DNA of 64,000 nucleotides from Lepas anatifera (GCA_034440635.1 JAOTON010001606.1:1-64000); one strand, 5' to 3'. Counted from the first letter of the stretch, positions 1-11,902 are shown. Notes: generated by a model from the letters alone, not told the origin. A program made the numbers and translations.

Positions 1-434
1 ATGAGTGAGAAAAATGACGGCAACGAAGTTTTCTATCCAGCCGTGTTAAGTTCAATACCGTAGCTATCATGGTCTGGAAACCAGGGGGCTGAGAATAAAT
101 ATTTTAAAAACTTATATTTTATTTTTGCCTCTAAAATAAAAAGTTTCAGTCTGAAAGTTTTTATCTCTAAATATATAATGAAAGAGTCTATTCTCTTTTA
201 TTATCTGAAATGGGAACTAATTGATCTTAATTAGATCGGAAGATATAAGGGTTTGACTGATATTTTGGGAAATGCAGACCTTCGCAGAATGGGCCAAAAA
301 GGACCCGTAAATTTCCGTTTTTGTTTTGTTTCTGTGTTTGTGCAGTACTGCACAAACCGGCCTTTAAATTGGTATTTGACTCAGAACCTGAACTGCTGTA
401 GCTTCAGATATTTCGAGCCTGTAGTTTAGACTAT
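1..434. other. AT-rich non-coding flank
   Basis: No coding frame, repeat unit or structured RNA is recognisable here. The stretch is AT-rich and ends where a Harbinger-like MITE begins at 435. Confidence 0.6.
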
Positions 435-943
435 GGGCCTGTTCCAGCGCCTCCTCAAACCTGCTCCAACCTCCTCAAAGCTTCTCCAACCTCCTCTCGC
501 CCGGTCCAGCGCCTCCTTAAACTTCCTCCAAGCTCGCCAAAGCTCATCTCAAATCTAATCCAACCTCCTCTCAAACGAAAGGTGGTTTTTCAGAGGAGGT
601 TGGAGGAGCTCAATTGTGGCGCACGAATTTCAATTGAGAAACTAGAATAAGTGGTTTTACAGTGTTAAACGACGTTTGTTGGCAGCTTAAGGCTTTGATT
701 ACGTTGTTTTTCTGTATTCCACATTCACTAAAACACATTAAATGAGCATCAGAGGCCTTAATCAAAATCGATTAGTTTCTTAGCGGCGCCACGCCCGCCA
801 TATTGGCGCTGATCAGGCGCAATCAGCTGATATCTCATCCAATCTCATCCGAAATCGGTCCAGCGGACACCAGTTTTTGCGCCTGCTCCGACTTACTCCA
901 AGCTACTCTCATCTTTTTTCTAAGGAGGCGCTGGAACAAGCCC
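435..943. mobile_element. 509-bp Harbinger-like MITE, copy 1
   Basis: The left end reads GGGCCTGTTCCAGCGCCTCC and the right end is its inverted counterpart with one or two mismatches. TAT lies at 432-434 and again at 944-946, a 3-bp TSD as made by PIF/Harbinger transposases, which prefer TWA. The interior is built of repeated pyrimidine-rich CTCCAACCTCCTC-like blocks and an AGAGGAGGTTGGAGGAG counterpart, so it can fold back. It has no coding capacity. A second copy of identical length lies inverted at 28,915-29,423. The superfamily call is an inference from TSD size and terminal GGG. Confidence 0.75.
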
Positions 944-1261
944 TATGAGTTTTATGCCAAATTTAGGGTGCAAAGCTTAAAGGCTAATTTGGAGCCTTAA
1001 ATTTATAACTTTTTCTTTCAAACTTTTTGTGTGATCTACAAATTTCCCTGATGTAAAAGGGTGCAAGTTTGAAGACTGTAGATGAATTAGCAAAAAATAG
1101 AAAAATGAAAGTTAAAAATCACATTATGCAAAATTCTGGGCAAAATTTTGAAAATTTTGAAAATTGACAACCGTGGTGCTTATTCATTTGGAAGTGCCTT
1201 TTATCCACAAAAGTTTTAGGTCTCTGATACCAGCGCTCCAGAACAGACAACAACAACAACA
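944..1261. other. Non-coding spacer
   Basis: AT-rich sequence between the MITE and the minisatellite; nothing recognisable. Confidence 0.6.
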
Positions 1262-1606
1262 GACAACGACGACGAGACCGGAAATACTGTCAGAATAGAA
1301 GCCGTTTCTTACTTCGTTCGTCACCGGCTTCTGACAGACAACGACGACGAGACCGGAAAAACTGTCAGAATAAAAGCCGTTTCTTACTTCGTTCGTCACC
1401 GGCTTCTGACAGAGAACGAAAAACTGTCAGTATAGAAGCCGTTTCTCACTTCGTTCGTCACCGGCTTCTGACAACGACGAGACCGGAAAAACTGTCAGAA
1501 TAGAAGCCGTTTCTTACTTCGTTCGTCACCGGCTTCTGACACGACGAGACCGGAAAAACTGTCAGAATAGAAGCCGTTTCTTACTTCGTTCGTCACCGGC
1601 TTCTGA
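1262..1606. repeat. Minisatellite with hairpin-forming units
   Basis: About five head-to-tail units, the first repeat being 75 bp (starts at 1262 and 1337) and later units shortened to about 60-70 bp. Each unit carries GACGAGACCGGAAAAACTGT followed by AGAAGCCG, a 20-nt spacer and CGGCTTCT, so every unit contains a stem of 8 bp. The short open frames across it are repeat translations, not genes. Confidence 0.8.
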
Positions 1607-1727
1607 CCACCAGGCAGACCACCAGACCATCAGGATGACCACCAGAAACCACCATGCAGATCACCAGACCATCAGAGTGACCACCAGAAACCATCAGAAA
1701 CCACCAGACCACCAGGAAAATCCTGAT
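1607..1727. repeat. ACCACCAGA-type simple tandem repeat
   Basis: Degenerate copies of CCACCAGA and ACCATCAGA follow each other directly after the hairpin minisatellite. Confidence 0.7.
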
Positions 1728-1883
1728 GTTTTTTTCAAAAAGGCATGTAAGTTCCGCGCACCGGGAGTGAATGATTAACTACCCCTGTCAAGTGCTAAAA
1801 AGGAAGTGCAAAAATTAAGTTCTAGGACTAATAAAATACCGATGAATCGGTTTCTCGACATGCTCTATCACATGGCTATCTTC

Positions 1884-1922
1884 AGTTAAAATCCCATTAT
1901 GAAGGTGCCACATTCCCTTTAA
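1884..1922 (-). mobile_element. End of a TTAA-target element (GGTGCCACATTCCCT end)
   Basis: The sequence runs GAAGGTGCCACATTCCCT followed by TTAA at 1919-1922. The same terminus recurs at 48,386-48,423. TTAA targets with AGGGA termini are seen in Kolobok-type elements. The other end of this copy was not located. Confidence 0.5.
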
Positions 1923-2589
1923 TAATAGCGATAGCGGAAGAGCGGAATAACATTGCGGTCTTCCAATTGTCACAAAGTAGCGCTGATAGCGGCATCAGCT
2001 TGCCAGTGTCGCGACTTATGCTATCTTAAACTTGTTTTTTAGGTAAGGTCACTTGACCTGTAATGGTGACGCTGATAGCGGCATCAGCTTGCCAGTGTCG
2101 CAATAGTAGCGGTTGCAAACAATTTGGTAGCCCCGCCCACCTCTGTTGTCAACACTATTCCACCGGTGGGATATCCCGCGCAATTTCAGGGACGCTAACA
2201 GCGTTTTAGCACTGTATTAGGTCCGATCTAGAGCGAGCCCCAGCTACTTATGACAGTAATAGATGGTGGAAGTCCGATACCAAGTGGGATTTTCCTACCA
2301 TTTCCTTTCCAACCACGTGGGAGAACCATATCATTTCCCATTTCCTTACGACCATCTATACTTGGAAAAGATGCTGATCCCAATAAGGATTCCCCAATTA
2401 TTTCCTGAGCATGTATAACATTTCCAGAGCTCATCGCATCATCTAAAAGAGAAGCATATTCGTTAACGTATGTTTCGAACGTTTTAAGTCCAAAATGTAA
2501 TTCTGCACAGTCAACGGCAACAACAACAACATGACACTGGAAGCTTTGCCGTTCGCAGCTGGCCCGTTCCAAAAATTATAAATTCAATA
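1923..2589. other. Non-coding spacer with short internal repeats
   Basis: GCTGATAGCGGCATCAGCTTGCC occurs twice (around 1982 and 2070) with short inverted segments. The 114-residue open frame on the minus strand at 2228-2572 has no recognisable domain and is probably chance. Confidence 0.4.
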
Positions 2590-2720
2590 ATGCGACCCAT
2601 TGGCGGATCCAAGGGGGGCAAAAAAAGCATTTGCCCCCCAAAATGGAAAAGCTCGGGGCAAAACTGATTTTGCCCCCAAAGCGATCGACCTCTTTTTTCC
2701 CCCGATTTCTTTTTAGTTAA

Positions 2721-3559
2721 CACACGCATTGACGGGGGTCTGAGCCACCTTCGCTTTGACGGGGGCGGGTACCCGCCCCGCCCCCTACGATATCAAGAAC
2801 CACGGTAGGTAGCGAAAAACGGTAAACGGCGTTGGGTAGCCCATCCACTTCTCCATCGAAAATATTTAAACCATTTTTTAGGTCACATTTAAGGTCAGGA
2901 GAGGTCAAAACATGCCGTCATAAGGATAACATGTAAATTAAGTTTTTCGGCCATTACATCTAAATAAGTAAAGATAGAGCAAAACGACTTGAACTACATG
3001 AGTCCTCGCAGCAAGCTGAATCGAATGATATATAATTCGACATTTCTAGGTCAAATCAAGGATTTGACATGACCTGAGGTCAGGTCCGGATCAAATTATA
3101 TAAAATGCATATCATTAGAACCGTAAAGCCAAGGGGAGTCTAATTCAGGTAAAATAAACGCTCTATCACCATCCGTTACTGAGTTATTCAGTAAAAACAA
3201 TGTTTCCCATGTATTTCCAATGGAAAGGTCATGCCTCGTACCTGACCTTAGATCTCGATATCAAAAATACCGAAACATATTTTAGAGAACTCGGTGGTCC
3301 CATTATGTGATATGAGTTTCAATCGGATAAGTTCACCCTGCTCCAACTTATGCTATCTTAAACTTTTTTGAGGTCAGGTCACTTGACCTGTACTGGTGAC
3401 CTGACCTGAGATGACCTAACCTTAAAATTGTTTACAGAAGTTGTAAAAATGATGAAGGAAAATGTGTGCCAAGTACGGCGGCGCGTAGCTCCGCCGTTTT
3501 TTCTGCTCTCTCCGAAAAACCCCAGGGGCGGCGGGTAACCGCCCCCGTCAATGCGCGTG
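2721..3559. mobile_element. TTAA-flanked element of the CACGCGCATTGACGG family, copy 1
   Basis: TTAA at 2717-2720 is followed by CACACGCATTGACGGGGG; the other end reads CCCGTCAATGCGCGTG followed by TTAA at 3560-3563. The interior carries GCGGGTACCCGCC-like palindromes and many TGACCT/AGGTCA hexamers. No transposase is encoded. Related copies are at 13,626 and 24,015. Confidence 0.75.
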
Positions 3560-3674
3560 TTAATAATCAATATTTAGGTGTTTTAACTCTCAACTTCAAA
3601 CAGAACCAGTTATGTTTAGTGTAAATATTGGGCCTGGGATAGGATAAAATTATCTTGAGCCCACATTTTCCACC

Positions 3675-4360
3675 GTGACGTTTTTTTCTTTCTTTTTTTC
3701 CAAGGCTATTGTTGAAGCTCTTGTATTGTCAATTGTGCGGTACTGTTTGTCCGTATATGGTTCGTGCGGAAAAGTTCAAATCCATCGTGTCCAAAAAATT
3801 GTCAACTTCGCAGCACGTGTTGTGACTGGCCGTAGGAGATATGATCACATTTCGGATGCTTTTAACCAGCTTGGCTGGCTCACTGCTGAGCAGCTTACCC
3901 ACTACCATATTGTAACCGCTGTGAACAAAGTTATAACAACGGGACTGCCGGCATACATCCGGCAGTCAATTGGACCGCGAGTGAGTGAAGTGCACAACCA
4001 TAACACGCGGAGGGCTAATACCCTGTCTCTCCCGCCGATACGGTCAGAGGCTGGCTGCCGACGTTTGTGCTACAGGGGCGTATCGATGATTAACAATATG
4101 GGGTTACAGCCCGGAGTACCTGACTTGAGACACCAGCTGAGAGCGGCGCTAATCAGACGCAGAGAAGGACGTGTGATTGAGTAGTTGTGTGATGCATATT
4201 GTTGTCAGTTTTTAGGTGTGATTTTAGACCAGGTATTAGTGTGTTTTGACTGCGATCCTTTTTACTCATTTTACTCTTAACTATTTGACGTGAACGAGTG
4301 AAAAGCCCTCTTTTGTGGACCTTGTTCGAATAAATCTGAATCTGAATCTGAATTTTTCCT
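3675..4360 (+). pseudogene. LINE 3' fragment (CR1/L2-like reverse transcriptase C-terminus)
   Basis: An open frame at 3675-4184 gives about 165 residues matching the region downstream of the catalytic core in CR1/L2-like reverse transcriptases. It shows LVLSIVRYCLSVYG, then HRVQKIVNFAARVVTG, then LGWLTAEQL, and ends in a stop at 4182-4184. It lacks endonuclease, fingers and palm, so it is a 5'-truncated retrocopy. About 145 bp of 3' UTR follow. They end in AATAAA and a short (TCTGAA)n tail at 4330-4360, as expected of elements of this group that end in a microsatellite instead of poly(A). It lies inside the hAT element at 2,598-4,479. The exact clade is inferred. Confidence 0.75.
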
Positions 4361-4487
4361 CAAATACCAAAAATTTTACCAGCGAATCTGTAGCGCAAAT
4401 TTGCACTTCGGGACGTTTTTTTTTTTGCTTTTCAACTTTCGTTTGCCCCTCCCAAACCGACCGGCTAGATCCGCCACTGATGCGACC

Positions 4488-5077
4488 AGTGACATTTCAA
4501 CTTAAATGGGCAAAGTGACTCACCACAATATCATAAGGTATCTAAATAGAAGCCACTGCAGTGGCTGGCTGGCAATTTCCCAGTGGCTGGCGCCAGTGCA
4601 CTGGCGCTGCAAGGAAAGCAACACTGAAAATGTAAAAATGCCGAAATAGGACGTTGAATGCTCTCTCCTTGGTTATTCACCGGGAAGGATGGTCAAGAGA
4701 TGAAGCTCAAGTCAAGTAAACGGTTCCAAAAATAGGCGAGTAAAAATTATTATTCAAGATACAAACGTTTTTTTGAGCAGGGCCCACATCGAGCATATTT
4801 TTTCCTTATTCATATCGGGCAATGAGAAGTGAGCGAACGGGCAGAAATCAACATTACGCATATACATTCAACATTACATGTAAGCTCTCATCAAATAATA
4901 AAGCAAATTGAAAATACATCATTTATTGATAAATGGGTTTTCGGAGTGCCTTTTCACTGTTAGCGCTCTCAGCTAGTATGGCTGAGTAATTAACGGCTGA
5001 GCTAGGCCGGGTTAATTTTTCTAATAAATCGCATAAAAGCCCAGTGTATTTGGATGTGTACTATCAGGAAAGTCCTT
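4488..5077. other. Non-coding spacer
   Basis: Short CAGTGGCTGGC repetition near 4555-4610, otherwise AT-rich sequence with no gene signal. Confidence 0.5.
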
Positions 5078-5085
5078 GTATTTGG

Positions 5086-6152
5086 CATGGGCGGATCCAG
5101 GATTTTCTCAAGGAGGGGCGAATTCAATATTTGGGGGCCCGTTGTTTGAGGAGGGGCCCTGCGACCTGGGGGCCGGGAAAAAACGTTAACTGTGATGGAA
5201 ATCAGCTTTTAAAAAAATGGGCACCAGATTGGCTCAGGGGCACCAAACTAGCTTAGGGGACACTGGACTAGCTCAGAGGGCATCAGATGGGCTCAGGAGG
5301 CACAATGATGGCTGAGGAGGCACCAGATCGACTTAGGGACATTAGTTTAGCTCAGGGGGCAACATATCTGCTCAGGGGGCACCAGATCGATCAGCCAGCG
5401 GGCCAGATCCCCTCCTAGCCCCAAGACCCCAGCAGAACAGAGTAGGGGTCTAGATTAGCTCAAGGAACACAAGATCAGCTCAGGGTTCACCAGACCAGCT
5501 CAGGGGCACTATATCATCTAAGGAAACATCAACAACTAGCTCAGGGGGCACCTGATCGGCTTAATAGGCACCATATTGGTTCAGGGGACAGTAGATCAAC
5601 TCCGGGAGGCGTGGGACCAGCTCAGGGGACCCAGATTAGCTCAAGGGACACTAAAACAGCTAATAGGGCACCAGGCAAACTCGGAGGCATCAGACTAACT
5701 CGGAGAGCATTAGATAGGTTTAAGAGGCACAATGATTCGCTCAGGGGGCACCAGATTGATTCAGGGGGCACCCGATCAGCTTAGAGGGCACGTGATCAGC
5801 TCAAGGGGCCAGAACCAGCTCAGTGAGCACTAGATGAGCTCAAGGGGCACCAAATGAGCTCCGCCCGTACGATTATTGGTAACGGTGAGGCATTAGCTGG
5901 ACACGAATTACGTGCCTACACTCTTCCTGGGTGCTTGGAAAGGCAACAGAATGCCCTAGCTGACCAAACAATGTATTGAATTGTCAAAAAATAGTCTTAA
6001 TGGCTAAATGCAGTCTAGTTGCATCTAGGTTCAATGCCGTATGACACTAAATTTCGAGCGGCACAGCCCAAACAGGGTACACCGCCTAGCGGCAAAGGGC
6101 ACTTCGGCACCGATGGGGGCAAGTGCCCCTTGTGCCCCTGGATCCGCCCCTG
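5086..6152. mobile_element. hAT-like element containing a 20-bp minisatellite
   Basis: The left end is CATGGGCGGATCCAGGATTT; the right end, reversed, is CAGGGGCGGATCCAGGGGCA. GTATTTGG at 5078-5085 and GTATTTTG at 6153-6160 form a 7/8 TSD. From about 5,215 to 5,870 the interior is a degenerate minisatellite of about 20-bp units of the form GGGCACCAGATCAGCTCAGG. It has no coding capacity. A partial copy of the interior and right end lies at 10,201-10,830. Confidence 0.75.
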
Positions 6153-6160
6153 GTATTTTG

Positions 6161-7915
6161 ATGTTTAATATCAGGATTTATACTATATGAATAAAGATGA
6201 GCGGTAACATTAAAAAATTAGAATTTTTTCTCTACAGAATAACAACGAGTAAGGCAATACCAGAGGAACTATTTCCTATTAAAGCACTGGACAAATCGCC
6301 TCCGTAGATTACGTCTTGTATAATTTATATGATAGAATTAAATATAAAAATGCAAATAACACGTGCACGTATGTCAAAAATGAAATGACCTTGTAGAAAT
6401 AGTAATACGGGGAGGTTGCGATATCCCGCACACATCATTTGGTCCCTCCCAAAACTTTCGGCAGGGTACGCAAGAAGCTGAATGTGTCCATACAAGTTTA
6501 GAGATCTTGTCGATAGGTACAACATACCAATTTAGCGTGAAAAATAGAATATTAGAGATGGTTGACTAGCCTAGACAGCTAAAGGCGGTGGAACTGGGGG
6601 GGTGCACCGGGCACGGAGCCCCCTCCTTCACTTAATCAGAAATTTTAACACTAACCCTATGGCGTTGACTGGAAAAAATGGGTTGAAAAGTTCGTGGTGC
6701 CCCCTCCCCCTTAAATTCGGACGTTCCACCGTCACTGAGCTATGTGCCGTCTTTAAATACAAAAAAACAAGCAGGTACTCTAACGACTTAAACATGAAAA
6801 ATCCAATTTTTGCAAATACAACGCTATATTGTTCTCTTCACCAGTGCCATCATGCCGCCGCATATACAGAGTGCTGCTGACACAGATTAGTTGTAGATTG
6901 CCGAGTCCTGCGTAACCAGAGACGTTTTTGAGGAAAATAAGAATAAAAATTCAGTTAAAACTGCTTCTTCTGCTGTGTTTGTTCTGCAGGCACAACATAA
7001 GAGTGCAAAAGGTGTGTATGGAATAAATGCAAGAAGTTTGCAGTGGATCCAGACAGACTGGTCGAGAAGGGCATCAGCGTCATAAGCTTCAGAAATCAAG
7101 ATTTTATCACCGCAGTAGTGAAATAATCATTCCTCCTACTCCTGTACCTTCCCACATAACACCAGCCGAAGTCAGACAAGGCAGACCTTCCCGTCCCCTC
7201 ACTTGCCCTCGGCATATTCAGGACAATAGCGTACGGTCTCCCTCGCTACCGTCGCGGTGGAGGGGAGACATTCCATGGGGTGCGGCGGTGAGAGGCAGTG
7301 GCATAGCCAGACATTTTTTAATGAGCTAAAACACATAATTTTTTCGATTGAGGAGGATCCGTAAGTCTACCTTTACATGGGAAATATCGGCCAAAATTGG
7401 GAAAATAACAATATGCCATGACAATAGTTGCTGACTGCGCCACTGCATTGATGAGAGAGATGGCACTGATACTTTTGCAAAGAGCGACGCATAGTAAAGG
7501 GGTACTCTGCGCTAAGCAGGTCCGATGAATGACTCATTGGTATTACATCGGGCCCTATAAAAATCGGGCTGCAAGATACATCCATCAGCCACCGATCTGT
7601 GTTCAAGTCTTATACCGATGAGCCATTTTTAGAAAATACATGGGACAATGTCGGACCCAAGCTTTAATTCCGAGATTGCTTCATGTATTTTCTAGAACGG
7701 GGTTTGAAATATAAAGTTATTAAAGTTATTATAAGGGGAGCATCTAACCAATTGGAAATTCCTCCTCTAGCCGACATTTCCTTTCCTTCGCTAACAGTTT
7801 TACTCTGACGTGGCAAGCTTTTGTTGCGGGACCGGCCTCTTATGACGGCATTAAAAAAGGCGGTAAATGTTTCTGAAGCCTCAAAAAGAGGTCTAGACTT
7901 CTTGGTGAGCAACAT
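6161..7915. other. Non-coding spacer
   Basis: No recognisable protein domain or repeat family. The open frames on both strands are short and share no obvious codon bias. A weak exon-like segment at 7,001-7,126 is discussed among the rejected items. Confidence 0.4.
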
Positions 7916-7923
7916 GACCATGT

Positions 7924-8091
7924 GCGGTGGAAGATGCCAGGTGTAAGGGAGAGGGGGCTCAAGCCCCCTGTCCCCGAAATGTTTGAGAGCCTACAGTAAA
8001 TGCATAGCCGGAGACTGTTCCGAGGCAAAGGCGGGAGAGATTTGAGCCCCGCAGCCTTTCCTTCCCTAAATGAAGTCCTGGATCCGCCACT
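7924..8091. mobile_element. 168-bp hAT-like MITE
   Basis: The right end is CTGGATCCGCCACT and the left end GCGGTGGAAGATGCC is a diverged inverse of it. GACCATGT at 7916-7923 and GACCATGC at 8092-8099 make a 7/8 TSD. The length matches the element at 57,952-58,120, which has the same interior layout of AAGCCCCC and ATGAA-TCCTGGATCC. Confidence 0.6.
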
Positions 8092-8099
8092 GACCATGC

Positions 8100-8680
8100 G
8101 CCTGTATGTGTCACGCCAATTTCCTTGATGAGTGGTAGAATTAATCAACCTAAATTACAAACAAACTTCCATTTGGATTTTTCGATCTGCTTCAGGCAAA
8201 AATTGTCATTGAGCCAACTCTCATTTCAAAATACAGAGTTTTATCTCGTGCTAGCGTTGAAATTTATCATTTTAGAGGGCAACGTATCCCAGTGTTCATA
8301 TATTATGCACACATATTTAGCACCTTTGACCGTGCTATATGGCGTTAACCAAAACGCCATGTTGCCTCTTCCCTCTTTCAAACTGTTTTCAAGTGTAATG
8401 TTTTTTCTGCTTTCAAATTATTCTGGCCGTTCGCTGGAACTGCTTTCGATGGGCCTTGTGCAGTGATAAACCGAATTCGGGCCCATACAAGAAACATAAA
8501 CCAAACAGATATCAACGTTCGATCGCCCTTTATTTGGGCGATTCAGATGGGACCACTAACGGGTTTAAGGGCAATGATGGGGGGGGCGTAATTAACAAGG
8601 CCAAAAATCCTGAAAATTATTATATTATCTTAAACAAATAGGGCGAAATCGAGGGGTTTCAGGGGAGATGGCTTACCCCT
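8100..8680. other. Non-coding spacer
   Basis: Two overlapping open frames (8125-8466 and 8456-8641) have no recognisable motif; I see no support for a gene. Confidence 0.4.
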
Positions 8681-9125
8681 GGATCCGTTCCCGCGTGGCA
8701 CCAACAAATATATATTAATTCACTATAGACGGCTCCAGGGAGGCAAATGAGAACACTTCCCTCCCCATCGATTCTCAGTACCTCCTGAAATAGTCAGGCA
8801 TCCCACTGAAAGGTAGATGGCTACCCCCTGAAGGATCACTTCCCCCAAGATACGAGTATCGGCGCCCCCATGAAGGATTTGGCGCCCACCTGAAAATTTG
8901 TGACATCCAAAAGTGACGCATCCCTGGCCCAGATGGCACATCCACCCCTGAAAAAGTCGATGACCCCACCCGGAAACGTTTCTTTCCACTCCCCGCAGGA
9001 TGCAAATATCGGCACCCCCACGGTAGGGTTTGGCGCCTACTGAATAGGTTTTGACGTCCAAAAGTGCGCCGACCGCATGGCCTGGATGCCGCAACCTTCC
9101 TTTCCCATTAAGAAATCCTGGATCC
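8681..9125. mobile_element. Degraded GGATCC-terminus hAT-like fragments
   Basis: CCCTGGATCCG at 8,678 and CCTGGATCCG at 9,116 bracket sequence with repeated GGCGCCCCC and GAAGGAT blocks, the interior type seen at 27.8-28.2 kb and 37.8-38.3 kb. Several overlapping minus-strand frames here are translations of that repeat. TSDs were not found. Confidence 0.45.
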
Positions 9126-9126
9126 G

Positions 9127-10200
9127 AAGCTTGAATTGTAATATTGATAATTAGTGTAAATTAGTTCATTTTTCGATATCATTATCTAACATTGATACAC
9201 TGTTAACACAATATTGAGCTGCAATATTACATTTCAACATAAATTCAACATTGAAACAAAAGCGAGAAAATATTGGTCTAGAATATTGTGCTTCAACATT
9301 CAAAAAATATTTTTCAATATCCAAATATGGATGAAAAAGCTTGGATTGTAATATTGATAACCAATGTAAATTAGTTCATTTTTCGACATCACCCAACATT
9401 GATATAATGTCAACACAATATTGAGGTGTAATATTATATTTCAACATAATTTCAACATTAAAACAAGAGTGAGAACATATCGGCCTGTAATATTGTGCTT
9501 CAACATTAGAAAAACATATTTCCAATATCGCAATAATAATAGAAAAGCTTGGATTGTAATGTTGATAATCAATGAAAATTTGTTCATTTTTCGAGATTAC
9601 CTAACATTGATGCAATATTTACACAATATCGAGCTAAAATATTATAGGTATGTCAACATAACTTCGACATTGAAACAAGAGCAAGAAAATATCGGTCTGG
9701 AATATTGTGCTTTAACATTCAAAAACGTATTTTCAATACAATGTCAACACAATATTGAGCTGTAGTATTATATTTCAACATCATTTCAACATTGAAACAA
9801 GAGTGAGAACATGTCGGCCTGTAATATTGTGCTTCAACATTAAGAAAATAATATTGATAATAAAGGAAATTTAGTTCATTTTTCGACATTACCTAACATT
9901 GATGCAATATTGACACGATATCGAGCTAAAATATTATATGTCAACATAAATTCGACATTGAAAGAAGAGCGAGAAAATGTCGGTCTGGAATATTGTGCTT
10001 TAACATTCAAAAAACGCATTTTCAATATTGAAATGAGAAGGAAAAAACATGGAAAGCTAATATTAATTATCAACGAAAAATAGACCATATCTCAACATTT
10101 CTAATATTGATACAATGTTATAACAATATTGAATGCCAATATTGGATTTCAACCTTTAATAAATATTGATCAATATCGATACAATATTCGTTTCCGCTAG
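9127..10200. repeat. Tandem array of ~205-bp AATATT-rich units
   Basis: Units begin AAGCTTGGATTGTAATATTG at about 9127, 9339 and 9546, with shorter units near 9735 and 9850. Each carries repeated CAACATT, AATATTG and TCATTTTTCGACAT segments, so short AATATT-centred palindromes recur every few tens of bases. The last ~200 bp (10,003-10,200) recur almost unchanged at 26,728-26,935. Coding frames through it are repeat artefacts. Confidence 0.75.
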
Positions 10201-10830
10201 GGAACCAGCCCAGGAGGCACCTGATCAGCTCAAGAGGTACCATATTGGCTCGGGGGACAGTAGATCAACTCCGGGAGGCATGAGATTAGTTCAGGGGGCC
10301 AGATCAGTTTGAAGGGCACTTAAACAGTTAATAGGGCACCAGGCAAGCTCGGAGGCATCAGACTAGCTCAGAGAGCATAATATAGGTTCAAGAGGCACAA
10401 TAATTTGCTCAGTGGGCACCAGATTGACTCAGGGGGCACCAGATTAGCTTAAAGGGCACGTGATCAGCTCAAGGGGCCAAAACTAGCTCAGTGGGCACCA
10501 GATGAGCTCAAGGGGCACCAGATTATCTCCGCCCGTACGATTAAGAGCGACGATGAGGCAATAGCTGGAAACGGATTACGTACCCATACTCTTCCTGGGT
10601 GCTTGAAAAGGCGACAGAATACCCTAGCTGACCAAAAAAGGCATTAAACTGTCAAACAATAGCTTTTATAGCTAAATTCCATCTAGTTGCATCATGGTTC
10701 AACGGCGTAGGGCACTAAATTTCAAGCGGCACGGCCCAAAAGGGGTACACAGCCTAGCGATAAAGGGCACCCGGGCACCGATGGGGGCACGTGCCCCCTG
10801 TGCCCACCCCCCTGGCTGCGCCTCTGGTCG
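10201..10830. mobile_element. Left-truncated copy of the minisatellite-bearing hAT-like element
   Basis: The stretch repeats the GGGCACCAGATNAGCTCAAG units and unique right part of the element at 5,086-6,152, including GCACTAAATTTC-AGCGGCAC and the GTGCCC-rich right end at about 10,790-10,828. The left terminus is missing; the join is at the end of the AATATT array. Confidence 0.65.
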
Positions 10831-11467
10831 ATATGCCCCGGAATTATTATCTCCTCGAATAAAGGTTTTATGTATGGCTCCAAGAACCCTATGCATACTT
10901 TTTGTAAATATTGATATCTATCCATATCACAATACAATCAATATTGATGTCGCTAGGGCCGCTCTCCATACAGGAGTGCAAACTGTTTTCAATGGTAAGA
11001 ATTGTCTCCACAATAAGTGCCGGAATCCTTGCCCCCTAAACTTAACGGCTAGATCCGCCCCTGAGCGGCGGTGGATTCAGTTCGTCAGTTACATTCAGTC
11101 AAAATTCAGTTACAGGGTGAAGGAAAATTCATTTCAGCCTGGCCACCCTGTTAACTTCCTATCCCTCAGTGCACTCCGTAGACTTTCGTGCTTTTTGGTC
11201 ATCTAGCGGCACAGTTGTATACCAAAGGTTACAAGAGACGTCGCAAGAACTGTGGCTGATTTCATTTGTGGGTAGTTTAATCTGTGGGCGGTTTGTTCAT
11301 TCGGATGGATGTTGTGCATCAGCTGTGGGCGCTTTTAAGTGTGGGCGATTTCAACTGTGGTCATATTTATCTCTCCTTAACAGGGCATTTTGTGGCCTAT
11401 TTGAGCCGTGGGCAAAATAATATGTGGGCGATTTCGGTGTGGGCGATTTTAGCCGTGGTCGAATTAA

Positions 11468-11660
11468 AGGGACATTGTCGAAAAAATTTTTATTGTGGTT
11501 TCTTAATATTTGAAAAATCTTGATTCTGGTACTATCAATCATTTCTTTATCTTCAGCTAAATTTTTGGAGGCCACTCAACAATTATTCAAATTTGCTAAC
11601 AATATCAATAATAGTCTGTAACCTGCTCTTCACCTCTATTCTATCAATCAAAGTTTTAAG
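11468..11660 (+). mobile_element. End of a TTAA-target element (AGGGACATTGTCG family)
   Basis: TTAA at 11,464-11,467 is followed by AGGGACATTGTCGAAAAAAT and about 150 bp that reappear inverted at 28,724-28,869. A third end sharing only the first ~30 bp is at 26,730. No transposase of the Kolobok type is seen in the window. Confidence 0.6.
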
Positions 11661-11829
11661 TTCTATAAATGATTTTTTGGGGGTAGAAAATGTTTTTATG
11701 CTGTATTCGTGTTCAATTTATTTTTATTAACCCTTAAAAATACAAATATTAGATTAGTATGTCCAAAACATTCGGCTTGAGAAAACTAATCAGGAAAGTT
11801 TTAAAATCGGGCCAGGTGTCGTACAGCGG

Positions 11830-11902
11830 GGATGGTATAGTGGCCTCCATTCCCGACTCTCACACGGGTAATACGGGTTCGAATCTAGGTCGTGGAAGTT
11901 TT
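11830..11902 (+). repeat. tRNA-Glu-like sequence (SINE head or tRNA pseudogene)
   Basis: An A-box-like GATGGTATAGTGG, an anticodon-region GACTCTCAC (CTC) and a B box GGGTTCGAATC are in tRNA order and spacing. The acceptor stem does not close with the 3' part, and no CCA or terminator context supports a working gene. Confidence 0.5.

Larger units (their letters stand above)
2598..4479. mobile_element. hAT-like non-autonomous element with perfect 8-bp TSD
   Basis: The left end is CATTGGCGGATCCAAGGGG and the right end, reversed, is CAGTGGCGGATCTAGC. ATGCGACC occurs at 2590-2597 and again at 4480-4487, a perfect 8-bp TSD. An 8-bp TSD with CAGTGG-like termini is typical of hAT. Most of the interior is later insertions: a TTAA element (2,721-3,559) and a LINE 3' fragment (3,675-4,360). 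The original element was therefore short. Confidence 0.8.

Noticed and set aside
7001..7126. Possible terminal exon with ECKRCVWNKC and KKFAVDPDRLVEKGISVIS
   Set aside because: Looks protein-like and Cys-rich, but an in-frame TAA lies directly before it and the only acceptor is weak; no partner exon found.
10694..11206. 170-residue plus-strand frame
   Set aside because: Crosses the boundary of a truncated hAT-like element and has no domain; several overlapping frames are equally open.
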